Shown here piece after piece: positions 56,690 through 64,000 of a DNA stretch of 64,000 nucleotides. The position numbers and the translations under genes were made by a program. The notes below the pieces were generated by a model. That model was not told where the DNA came from. It saw only the letters and a list, made by a program, of their open reading frames with translations, and searched no databases. Origin of the DNA: Megaustenia siamemsis (lineage: Eukaryota; Mollusca; Gastropoda; Stylommatophora; Ariophantidae); the NCBI GenBank assembly GCA_032433765.1, contig JAVIAB010000101.1:60208092-60272091 (forward strand), in the 5' to 3' direction. How positions within the stretch are numbered: the first letter of the stretch is position 1; each line of letters starts with the position of its first letter.

Positions 56690-56770
56690 ACTAAAAATAG
56701 AGTTTGATCTATGATGCAATACCTGATTAGTTACTAAAAATAGATTGTGACCTATGATGCAATAAAAGAA
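56690..56770 (+). repeat. TACTAAAAATAGA repeats, left arm
   Basis: Two copies of TTACTAAAAATAGAxTxTGA with CTATGATGCAATA. The same pair is inverted at 59,915-59,985, and three related copies lie at 9.79-9.97 kb in element 1. Confidence 0.8.
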
Positions 56771-57173
56771 TACTCGTTGTACTGGTGACCAATTGAGACT
56801 GCATGTACTCATTCACCCAATACTCTCACATGAATATGGAAAAGTGAATTCACAGTCATAGAAAAGTATGTTACACGATAGGTGTGTCAATAACAAGGAA
56901 CAAAAATCATTAAAGACATCCTAATTAAGTTGTGAAATGTTGGTGGTTGAGAGATAAATCTGAAGATAAGCACATCAAAATATAATAACAAGGAAACAAT
57001 CGTATATTACACACTCTTATAGCCAGTGTTAAGTTAACACGTATTTATCTGTAGTTAAAATAGAAGGTTATAAATTGAGTAGAGGTAAACTTATACCTTA
57101 TGGCTCATCTACTTTTTCGAATAAACTCATTAAAATTAAAATAAAAACAAACAAATATGATCTTTTTATAATG

Positions 57174-57179
57174 TTTATT
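57174..57179 (-). terminator. Poly(A) signal AATAAA for the PC4-like gene
   Basis: AATAAA on the minus strand, about 140 bases beyond the stop at 57,316 and just inside the unique core. Confidence 0.6.
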
Positions 57180-57315
57180 TTCACAATAAAACTCGACAAC
57201 ACATGTTACACGTTCAAATATGTATAATTGAACAACTATGCTTTAAATAGTGCAAATATGGATACAAATCATCGGAAAAAGTACACATATAACAACATAG
57301 TCATGTGTATAGTGA

Positions 57316-57954
57316 TTAAATTACAAGTTTACGTGGTCTCCCACGTGGTTTTTTAAATACATAAGGATCGCAAAACTTTACACAATTTTGTTTATTGTTC
57401 TTAATAGCATAAGATCCATCAGTTATATTAGTGATCGAACGGGGATCAATTCGTTTGTGAGCTGTGTCTGTGAGAACAGTCGAAAGGTTACTCTGTTGAT
57501 ACTGGAAGTCGTCATAAACGGGAGGAGCAGCGATCGACCACTCACCCTCATTGGCTGTTGGTTCTCTGTCATAGTCTGAGCGAAATGTAGAAGCTCCATC
57601 AGTGGTTGCTTGTATACTGTCACACTCAGCTGAGAGACTCGTAGACGCATCACCTGTGGCTACTTGTAGTCTGTCACACTCTGAGAGAATCATAGACTTC
57701 AGACCCACTAAAGTCTCAAATTCAGGCTGTGTTAGTGTTATACCGTAACGTGTTGGGAATTTCAACCCCGTTTTGCCATCGTATTTTTTAAGATGAATTA
57801 AAGTCGTTGCTCGATATCTCGAAACTGAGACAGCCTTCAAACCATTCTTTTGTAGAGGCTTTACATACTCGCCATTACGAGATGCATAGAAAAAAGCACC
57901 ATCACAGTCAACATTAACAGCGGAATCACACATATCCACTCTAACGGACTCCAT
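57316..57954 (-). CDS. PC4-like ssDNA-binding transcription cofactor with AT-hook, 212 aa
   Basis: An uninterrupted frame, the longest in the window that is not a retrotransposon or translated repeat. The ATG at 57,954 is preferred because its context (AGAATGG) is strong; the frame stays open 29 codons further upstream without another ATG. Residues about 40-92 match the PC4/p15 C-terminal domain: VSVSRYRATTLIHLKKY (two beta strands), then KTGLKFPTRYGITLTQPEFE and a helix, as in PC4's KPGRKGISL-x-PEQW. PC4 binds single-stranded and melted DNA and acts in transcription, repair and replication. Residues 95-140 carry a degenerate repeat (ECDxxQxxTxDAST). The C-terminus KKPRGRPRKL is an AT-hook or nuclear signal. 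TATA, CCAAT and GC-type boxes precede it and AATAAA follows. The gene is unique to the core and not duplicated in the arms. Domain call fairly confident; biological role inferred. Confidence 0.75.
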   Translation of the reverse strand: MESVRVDMCDSAVNVDCDGAFFYASRNGEYVKPLQKNGLKAVSVSRYRATTLIHLKKYDGKTGLKFPTRYGITLTQPEFETLVGLKSMILSECDRLQVATGDASTSLSAECDSIQATTDGASTFRSDYDREPTANEGEWSIAAPPVYDDFQYQQSNLSTVLTDTAHKRIDPRSITNITDGSYAIKNNKQNCVKFCDPYVFKKPRGRPRKLVI

Positions 57955-58041
57955 TCTAAAAAACACACGACTTGGTAGCAGGGCTCTGACTTTCTGTATG
58001 TAGCAGCACTGAGAACGGCTGCCCTCTATACCCTGTAACAA

Positions 58042-58075
58042 GGGGCGTGGCCAGTCTATTTATAGTAACCAATGG
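58042..58075 (-). promoter_or_regulatory. Promoter of the PC4-like gene: TATA box, CACCC/GC box, CCAAT
   Basis: On the minus strand CTATAAATAG lies at 58,056-58,065, about 100 bases before the ATG. ATTGG (inverted CCAAT) lies just upstream at about 58,070-58,074. A GCCACGCCCC (KLF/Sp-type) lies just downstream at 58,043-58,052. Confidence 0.6.
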
Positions 58076-58335
58076 AATACGTTATATTTATAGTAACTGA
58101 TGCAATACGTCATTGGACGTGATGAGACATGTTCAGAGAGCGGCCATCTTTGATGAGTCATGGGAAGTTTGTTCCACGAAGCCGATGTATCCATGGAGTC
58201 ATCAAAACAAATGATGATCCAGAGGGCGGGGCCTACACTGACAAGTTGGAGACAAACTCGAGTATAGCATGTTATGTTCATTAGAGGGAAGTGTTCTTGT
58301 GAACACAGGATTGGGCTTGGCAAGTAAAATATCAA
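58066..58335. other. Intergenic of the core; nothing coding recognised
   Basis: The minus-strand frame here (58,060-58,335) begins with a non-ATG codon and overlaps the PC4-like promoter, so it is probably not a gene. Confidence 0.45.
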
Positions 58336-59595
58336 CTAAACTTTAGTTTCTATTACTTCTGAAATACTTTTTAGAATCTTGGCTCTGTGATCAATAGCTA
58401 GGATGGGGGAAATAATTTTGCCACATTCTAGTACACGGTTTATGAAGCGCTCCTTGTCTATAGAAAACTGCTGCCAAGAATAATTGGGTTCGTCATTTTC
58501 ATCATCGTGGATTGTTAAAACAATCGTTTCTTCACAAAAATGAACATAGAAGAAACTAGACAATTTAGGTTTAAAAGTCAGCAAAAACTTCTAAATGAAA
58601 AACACTTTATAATAAAATATCTCTGCACAACTCTGTAGCTGATGTCATTTCTCTTTGTTTCCCTCTGTCTTTTCACCCCTCACGTTTTCAAGTTGGTACA
58701 AGTTATTACAGCGGTTCTCATTACAAGTCACAACATCCAAGTATTGGATATCTCTTTCGCTTCTCACCTAGTAACCTATTGTCCATGAGTCTCTTGGGTA
58801 AGTTAAACCTGTTTCTACGTAAAATTTACTCTACTCCACCTCCAGAGGATAACACGTCAAAGGATTTACCAGTATTAATATTATTCCACTTGTCTTTTTC
58901 TTTGATGTTACAGTTACTTCTTTATGATATTAAGGATGAATCCTTTATTTTTTCGGTTTCCTTTACTATAACGCCAATCATTACTAGCAACTAGTTTCAA
59001 AATTTTCATTACATGTGGAAATTTACTATTTATCATCATCAATAAAGATAATGTCTCTACTAGTTGTGTAATAACCCAGTAATAAAGATAATGAAGGCGA
59101 AACAGAATATCAAAATCAAAGGTAAACTCGAAAGCAATTACTTACCTTGGTAGCTCTATCGTTTAGAAAGGTAAACTCGACTCCAAAGCAATTACCTACC
59201 TTGGTAGCTCTATCGTTTAGTGTATCACCTTGCTGGCTGCAAGCGTATTGTTCGTTCCACGTTGCATTAATGTGTTAAAAATAAATATCATGTTCAAAGA
59301 TGTGTATATCTCTATTAGCAGTCGAGGAGTGGTTGTTAATTATTTCAGTTGGAATCTCCAGCCTTCCAGCTCCCTGATTTTGAGAGCCGGTGATGTAGGT
59401 GTCAGAGGTTTCACTAGAGTTTAAAAACCGTTCATGTATATTTGTCTCTTTGAAAATTGAGTCTAAAGTTAAACCATCATTAAAATTACCACTAGGCCAT
59501 ATTGTCGTGGTTTGCGTGCTCATTGACAAATCACTATCTTCATCACTGTCTTCCTCTTCTGAACTTGAGTTTATTCGAAAAAATAGATGAGCCAT
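58336..59595 (-). CDS. Second core gene, probably spliced (acidic N-part, possible second PC4-like domain)
   Basis: The 5' part, from ATG at 59,595, has an acidic stretch SSSEEEDSDEDSD and is open to a TAA at 59,275-59,277. The same frame then reopens to a consensus donor (CCAAG|GTAAGT at 59,146/59,145). A fine acceptor (TTTTTCATTTAG at about 58,591) leads in phase into an open exon 58,590-58,336, whose IVLTIHDDENDEPNYSW and QQFSIDKERFINRV resemble a strand-turn-helix layout like PC4. The TAA is either an inactivating mutation or removed by an unrecognised intron. A 51-base direct repeat at 59,118-59,220 duplicates the donor. The first ten or so codons lie in the inverted arm. I do not recognise the protein, and the splice model is inference. 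Confidence 0.4.
59116..59221 (-). repeat. Direct repeat of about 51 bp duplicating a splice-donor-like site
   Basis: AAAGGTAAACTCG...GCAATTACTTACCTTGGTAG and TAGCTCTATCGTTTAG occur twice in tandem. Minus-strand donors are CCAAG|GTAAGT and CCAAG|GTAGGT. The unit is in frame (51 = 17 codons), so use of either donor would keep phase. Confidence 0.7.
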
Positions 59596-60201
59596 AAGGT
59601 ATAAGTTTACCTCTACTCAATTTATAACCTTCTATTTTAACTACAGATAAATACGTGTTAACTTAACACTGGCTCTAAGAGTTTGTAATATACGATTGTT
59701 TCCTTGTTCTTATAGTTTGATGTGCTTATCTTCAGATTTATCTCTCAACCACCAACATTTAACAACTTAATTAGGATGTCTTTAATGATTTTTGTTCCTT
59801 GTTATTGACACACCTATCGTGAGAACATACTTTATTCATGTGAGAGTATTGGGTGAATGAGTACATGCAGTCTCAATTGGTCACCAGTACAACGAGTATT
59901 CTTTTATTGCATCATAGGTCACAATCTATTTTTAGTAACTAATCAGGCATTGCATCATAGATCAAACTCTATTTTTAGTAACTCAACATCCCCACTATAG
60001 GGGAACTGAGTAACACCATCTCTTTTTGTGAAGATTTCATATTTCAAAGCTGGAGCAAGCCATTCTTATTACAATCGCAGGCCTACTACAGGACAACCCT
60101 CAGCATCAGTGTGAGGGGTGTCGTGACCTGGTAAACAATATTGTAAGGCAGTAACAAATGCTATGGGGTTACCAAACTGCTATTAGGAAAAATATATAAA
60201 C

Positions 60202-60705
60202 TCACAGATAAACATTTATAGGCAAAGCTCTTAAAGACCAAGGGCTGTTGCGAAGTAGAGTCCACAGTGTTGTAGCTTCTTCGTTAGAGAGGTCTAGAAA
60301 ATTTTCCAAACCACCTTCTTTTAGTAACCACTCTCCAAATTCTCTTCCGATGATAACACCGGTCCAAGTACCAAAGTCCTTCTCTCAAGCACAAATGTCG
60401 GAATTAGAGTCGAGCATGTCTTTGACATGATTCTTAACTAATCGATAGGCGAGGGTATATAGAACAACAAGACGACCGAAATTGTGAATTCTGTCTGAAA
60501 GTATTTCGATAACGATGGTTACAAACGTGGCGTAAATATCATGACCACCAACTCTCTGAATTGTTCCAGTAAATAACAGCTCATTTCTCTCCGATAATGT
60601 ATATACTAGGTTAGCCATAGCTTTATAAAACTTGGAATGTTTCTTACACGTCTTATCATATGTATGAATAATATCAACCCCAGGAACATAAACTCCTTCA
60701 TAAGT
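60202..60705 (-). pseudogene. Bcl-2-family-like gene, right arm, less damaged copy
   Basis: The minus-strand frame is open from about 60,705 with an ATG at 60,618. HNFGRLVVLYTLAYRLVKNH is the BH1-like segment, with the arginine that is a stop in the left copy. A TGA ends this part at 60,385-60,387, and it is shared with the left arm. The same frame then continues without further stop to 60,202, with GREFGEWLLKEGGLENFL, a BH2-like Gly-Gly segment, and TLWTLL. The upstream TAA (60,706-60,708) is in both arms. So only one internal stop interrupts this copy, and whether that stop is real, read through or spliced out is open. The neighbouring CCAAT module lies upstream of it. Confidence 0.6.
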
Positions 60706-60810
60706 TTATCCAAACACATTCTATGGACCAGAAACGCCCACGATCCTCGATGAGAACCCGACCAATTCATTTACCTTAAGATGGAACTGGAACCATTTTC
60801 AAAGGTACGC

Positions 60811-60980
60811 TCTTCTATGATTGGTTAATCACTCTGCCGTTCATAGTAATGCTCTTTTCTGACTGGTTATAATACAGATGTCAGTCATTTCTTTGCTCCG
60901 CCTCCCATGCTAATACTCTCCTCTGATTGGTTAATCCAGATATCAGTCGATGTTGGCATAGTCACTCTCTTATTGGATAA
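60811..60980. promoter_or_regulatory. CCAAT/GC-box module, right arm of element 2
   Basis: ATTGG (inverted CCAAT) at 60,819-60,823, 60,926-60,930 and 60,972-60,976. GCTCCGCCTCCC at about 60,895-60,906 and ATGCTAAT just after. Mirror image of 55,690-55,860, with nearly all motif bases conserved, and located between the Bcl-2-like and zinc-finger remnants. Confidence 0.6.
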
Positions 60981-61250
60981 TGTATTCATTTGTTATCAAT
61001 TTATATTTAAACTAGACCTTTCAGGGCTTTCGTGTTATAAGTTTGGTTGCTTCAAGGAAGTTCATACTAGTGTTCAGTCTATCGGAATGACATTATATTT
61101 TACACTGTAAGTTGGAATATTTTTCTATTTACTCTTAAAGTATGTTAAGGCTTATCGATAAAAGGTTATTCAATTTTATTAATGTGTTTAAAGTAGGTAT
61201 GATAAGTATTGTTGAGATTGAAGTTTAACTAGGTATGTTAAATATGGTTG

Positions 61251-61532
61251 ATGAAAGGGTTATTGGATTTTCTCCAAACGTTTTCTCATAATGAGGTTTC
61301 TTCTGGTGAACATCCGTGTCCATTGTGTTCAAAGAAGTTTAAATGCACGGCAGTTTGTTGGAGCACACTCGACAATTACATACAACCATCATGGCACACT
61401 AGACAATCTACATACACTCGTCACGACACACTAGACACAACCTACATTCAGCCATCCCGACACACCAGACAATCTACATACAATCACCATGACACACTAG
61501 ACAACATACATATAACCATCATGCGACACTAG
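61251..61532 (+). pseudogene. C2H2 zinc-finger remnant, right arm (frameshifted), running into minisatellite
   Basis: From the ATG at 61,251 the frame gives GEHPCPLCSKKFKC. A missing base relative to the left arm (TGCACGG versus TGGCACGG) then shifts the frame, so both zinc-binding histidines are lost. The remainder of the 94-codon frame is translated minisatellite (HTRQSTYTRHDTLD). Confidence 0.65.
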
Positions 61533-61975
61533 ACAACCTACATACAAGCATCATGACACAGTCGACAACCTACATTCATCCATCTCGACACAGTCGACAA
61601 CCTACATTCATCCATCTCGACACAGTCGACAACCTACATGCTTCTATCCCGACACACTAGACAACCTACATACAGCTATCCCGACACAGTCGACAACCTA
61701 CATGCATCCATCTCGACACAGTCGACAACCTACATGCTTCCATCCCGACACACTAGACAACCTGCATACAGCCATCCCGACACAGTCGACAACCTACATG
61801 CATCCATCATGCGACACTAGACAACCTACATACAGCCATCACAACACACTAGACAACCTACATGCATCCATCATGCGACACTAGACAACCTACATACAGC
61901 CATCACGACACACTAGACAACCTACATACAGCCATCACGACAAACTAGACAACCTACATACGACGGTATGACACA
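61365..61975 (-). repeat. 32-bp minisatellite, right arm of element 2, about 19 copies
   Basis: Inverted partner of 54,790-55,310, about three units longer. The higher-order block with GACACAGTCGACAACCTACA and CATCCATCTCGACACAGTCG is expanded here. Confidence 0.95.
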
Positions 61976-62070
61976 TATGACTTCTACAACGACGTGACAT
62001 GGAAAACAGTTAACAACAGAACTGACACGATGTACTGTGAAAGGTCATGGTCGCCTATTGGAACTTGTAT

Positions 62071-62086
62071 CCCTAACCCTAACCTC
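62071..62086 (+). repeat. Telomere-type (CCCTAA)2 microinsertion
   Basis: The right arm reads TATCCCTAACCCTAACCTCA where the left arm (reverse complement) reads TATCCCTCATATGG. The extra 12 bases are two CCCTAA hexamers placed at a CCCT, i.e. the metazoan TTAGGG telomere repeat on the other strand. Confidence 0.8.
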
Positions 62087-62819
62087 ATATGGTAATTCGA
62101 AAATCATCTCACTGTAATTCAAAAGTTGTCACCTACTATTTCGAACGTTGTCCTCGGCTAAAACAAATCAACGACATACCATACGTCTCTGATAAAACGA
62201 CATGCCATACGTGACTGTTACAACGAGATGCCTATTACAACGAAATGACTGTTACATTGACATGACTGTTACAATGACATGACATACGTGTCTACTACAT
62301 CGACATGACATACATGACTGCTACAATGACACAGCATGTAAACAGCCATTGAAAGCTGTCATCTGCTAATACAAAAGTTGTCAGCTACTATTTCAAAAGT
62401 TGTCATCGACTAAAACAAAACCCACGGGATCTTTGATTGCGTACCCGTTAAAGTCATCATCGCTGTCGTATCCGTGTTATGAACAAGCGGTCAATTTGGA
62501 CATTAATAATTCTCATGATGCTGATGTTTCCACGGGTAAAATATATTAGTAAGACCGTTGCTGTTAGTTGGCCAAGCCCTGAGTAAGTTGTATGTTTCCA
62601 TTGGCGTGTAGTTACTAAGTTCGTTAACGTAGCTTTGTGTAGCATGTGTAACGGCCTAAGCTGTTATCTTTAATTCTAAAGGAAGTTTTTAAAACTTAAA
62701 TAGAACTGTTTTGAAAGTCACTGTTTTTATTGCATGAAAGTATAAAGAAAGAATATAATAGCTTGGTGAAAGTTATGATACCACCACCGCCCACCCCTTC
62801 GCAGCACCACCGCCGCGGG

Positions 62820-62889
62820 AGGTCACCCCTTCGCAGCACCACCACCACCCCCACCACGAGAAGTCACCCGAGAGGTCAACGAGAGGTCA
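62820..62889. promoter_or_regulatory. Nuclear-receptor-type half-site cluster, right arm
   Basis: AGGTCA at 62,820-62,825, 62,873-62,878 and 62,884-62,889, with AAGTCA at 62,861-62,866. The last two AGGTCA sites form a DR5. One of the left arm's four perfect sites is mutated here to AAGTCA. Confidence 0.5.
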
Positions 62890-63319
62890 CCACGGCCGGA
62901 ACAAAAATGGGCGGGTAGACTCTCATGTAAGGAAAAATGAAGACTCTCATATAGAGAAAAAAAAATGTGGTTTGATGCGCGTGAAGACTATTTATATAAG
63001 GATTTATGTGCGTTTTAACGCACATTGCACGGTTCTATCACTGGATATACACTACTATTGTATCAATTCATTTCTTATCCCTCTTTTTATCTTTCTTTGA
63101 GTTACGTGCCCCTCTCATTCTAGATATAGTAGAGTTTATCTTTATTTCGTCGTCCGATTGTGTTCTCGTTTTATGAAGAAGGTCGCATGTAAGTCGAAGT
63201 GTCAGCATTGTATTGTTTTTCATTTGTGAATAGTTGTCACCATACACTGTTAGAGGGTGTGGTACACCCTACCATCTGCCCATTGCTACCAGCTTTACCG
63301 CAGCACTGCAACTATTTGT

Positions 63320-63346
63320 ATTGTGTATATATATATATATATATAC
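63320..63346 (+). repeat. (TA)n microsatellite
   Basis: About 12 TA dinucleotides (GTGTATATATATATATAT). Confidence 0.95.
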
Positions 63347-63454
63347 AAAATGTGAACATTGCATTTATTGTATTTATTTATTTACTTTAGTTGGGAGTTT
63401 CAATGTCCTGTTTTGCTGATGGAAAGGAAGTGAGATGTTCTTGTTTGACAGGGC

Positions 63455-63860
63455 GGTTTCTTTCATACACGCAGACAGTGAACGTACCATATCATACACA
63501 CTTCCTCTACTTGTCTCACTCACTATCTCTCATACACACCCTCTCACTTCTCCTCTCCCACTACCTCGTCCTCACTTACTCACTCTTTCACACGTCCTCC
63601 TTCTCTCACTCCCCCCTCCTTTTCACCCCCCTTGTCTCACTCCCCCTACCTCTCTCACTCACTCGCTCTCGCACTCTTGTTCGCACACCTATTCTCTCTC
63701 TTCCTCTTTCTCTCTTCACTCTCTCATACTCCCACTTCCTCCTTCTCACTACCGCGTTCTCACTTCCTCTACCTCTCTCACTCATCTCTCACTCTCACTC
63801 CGACATCTATATCTCTATCTCTCAGTCTCTATCTCTCTCTCATCTATATATGTCCTATCT
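63455..63860 (+). repeat. Pyrimidine-rich low-complexity tract (CTCT/CTCACT)
   Basis: Degenerate repeats of TCTCTCACTCxCCCTxCCTC and (TCTC)n. All three long plus-strand frames across it (Ser/Leu/Pro/His-rich) are products of this composition and are not called as genes. No other feature was seen in 63,063-64,000. Confidence 0.9.
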
Positions 63861-64000
63861 CTCACCACTGTGGTTAACCGTTTACTTGCAATCTCTCCCA
63901 CATAACTGCCACACGTTGACAACGTTATGTTTTACGATCAATTGTTATCTCACATCAAATACCACTACCATACCCTACAACCTTTGATTCCTTGCTTCCG

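Larger units (their letters stand above)
53124..57130 (+). repeat. Left inverted arm of element 2
   Basis: Reverse complement of 59,566-63,056. It is longer than the right arm mainly because of a block of about 640 bases at about 53,579-54,216 that the right arm lacks. The inner edge lies after ATAAACTCA (57,121-57,129), inside what is, in the right arm, the first codons of the core gene at 59.6 kb. Confidence 0.92.
59566..63056 (-). repeat. Right inverted arm of element 2
   Basis: Reverse complement of 53,124-57,130. It has a longer minisatellite, lacks the 640-base block, and carries a 12-base telomere-like insertion (AACCCTAACCCT type) at about 62,075-62,086. Its Bcl-2-like copy has one stop fewer than the left arm's. 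Its zinc-finger copy is frameshifted. Confidence 0.92.
53118..63062. mobile_element. Palindromic long-TIR element 2 with 6-bp target duplication (ATTGTA)
   Basis: The element spans 53,124-63,056. The left end AGTAGTGTATATCC and the right end GGATATACACTACT are exact reverse complements. The direct repeat ATTGTA lies outside them at 53,118-53,123 and 63,057-63,062. A 6-bp duplication with AG-initial termini is the signature described for Polinton/Maverick elements, although arms of 3.5-4 kb are far longer than usual for them. The arms contain Bcl-2-like and zinc-finger remnants, and the 2.4-kb core holds a PC4-like gene and a second gene. No polymerase, integrase, protease or capsid frame is present, so any mobilisation would need a helper. 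Arms look about 97-99 percent identical by eye outside indels, suggesting young age or gene conversion. Confidence 0.9.

Noticed and set aside
58060..58335. 91-codon minus-strand frame in the core of element 2
   Set aside because: It has no ATG start, overlaps the TATA/CCAAT promoter of the PC4-like gene, and shows no conserved pattern.
53118..63062. Integrated herpesvirus segment (unique short region between inverted repeats)
   Set aside because: The layout is reminiscent, but no herpesvirus gene was recognised and the exact ends with a 6-bp duplication point to a transposon-like element.
63391..63987. 198-codon Ser/Leu/Pro/His-rich frame
   Set aside because: All three frames are open across a CTCT/CTCACT tract, so openness reflects composition; no domain or start context.

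Overview
The window looks like AT-rich invertebrate nuclear DNA, most probably from a lophotrochozoan and plausibly a gastropod mollusc. Three things suggest this: broken EGF-like plus F5/8C-like scavenger-receptor sequence at 20.75-22.19 kb of a kind familiar from molluscs, many non-LTR retrotransposon (LINE) remnants of types common in molluscs and flatworms, and heavy minisatellite content. No complete ordinary host gene was found. Most short open frames are decayed LINE 3' ends, translated tandem repeats, or shadows of these.

For reference, six LINE groups are labelled by their C-terminal signatures. L-A has an AP endonuclease and an RWRWIGHT motif. L-B has CYQCQTW/WFGH/GRPRKRW. L-C has LEYLVTAGK followed by LMSWHGKQST. 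L-D has RPRxxWTSxIK. L-E has FKCLGSTIT. L-F has KEIKRRLAIA. They cover 0-1.25, 6.0-6.6, 13.8-14.3, 16.5-19.3, 24, 28.2-30.8, 32.8-33.4, 36-39.5, 43.1-47.2 and 48.1-52.7 kb. Three tRNA-like or SINE families (A, B, C) are interspersed, and three of the four family A copies keep clear target-site duplications. Tandem arrays with units of 18-68 bp are numerous; the largest are at 2.5, 14.7, 34.5 and 40.8 kb.

The most unusual part is 53.12-63.06 kb. It is a 9.93-kb palindromic element: two arms of about 4.0 and 3.5 kb, nearly identical and inverted, flank a 2.4-kb unique core. Its ends start with AG and are flanked by a 6-bp direct repeat (ATTGTA), as in Polinton/Maverick-type elements. The core holds an apparently complete 212-residue gene with a PC4-like ssDNA-binding domain and an AT-hook (TATA box, strong start context, AATAAA), plus a second, probably spliced, gene whose 5' end crosses the arm boundary. 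Each arm carries a broken Bcl-2-like gene, a C2H2 zinc-finger remnant that runs into a 32-bp minisatellite, a CCAAT/GC-box promoter-like module between them, and AGGTCA half-site clusters close to the end.

A second, older palindromic element at 6.80-12.88 kb shares the minisatellite, the CCAAT module, the TACTAAAAATAGATTTTGA repeats and similar termini. The two appear to be members of one family of long-TIR elements carrying virus-like accessory genes. No capsid, polymerase B, integrase or protease was seen in either, so both look non-autonomous. Family relationships come from reading the sequence only; no search was run.
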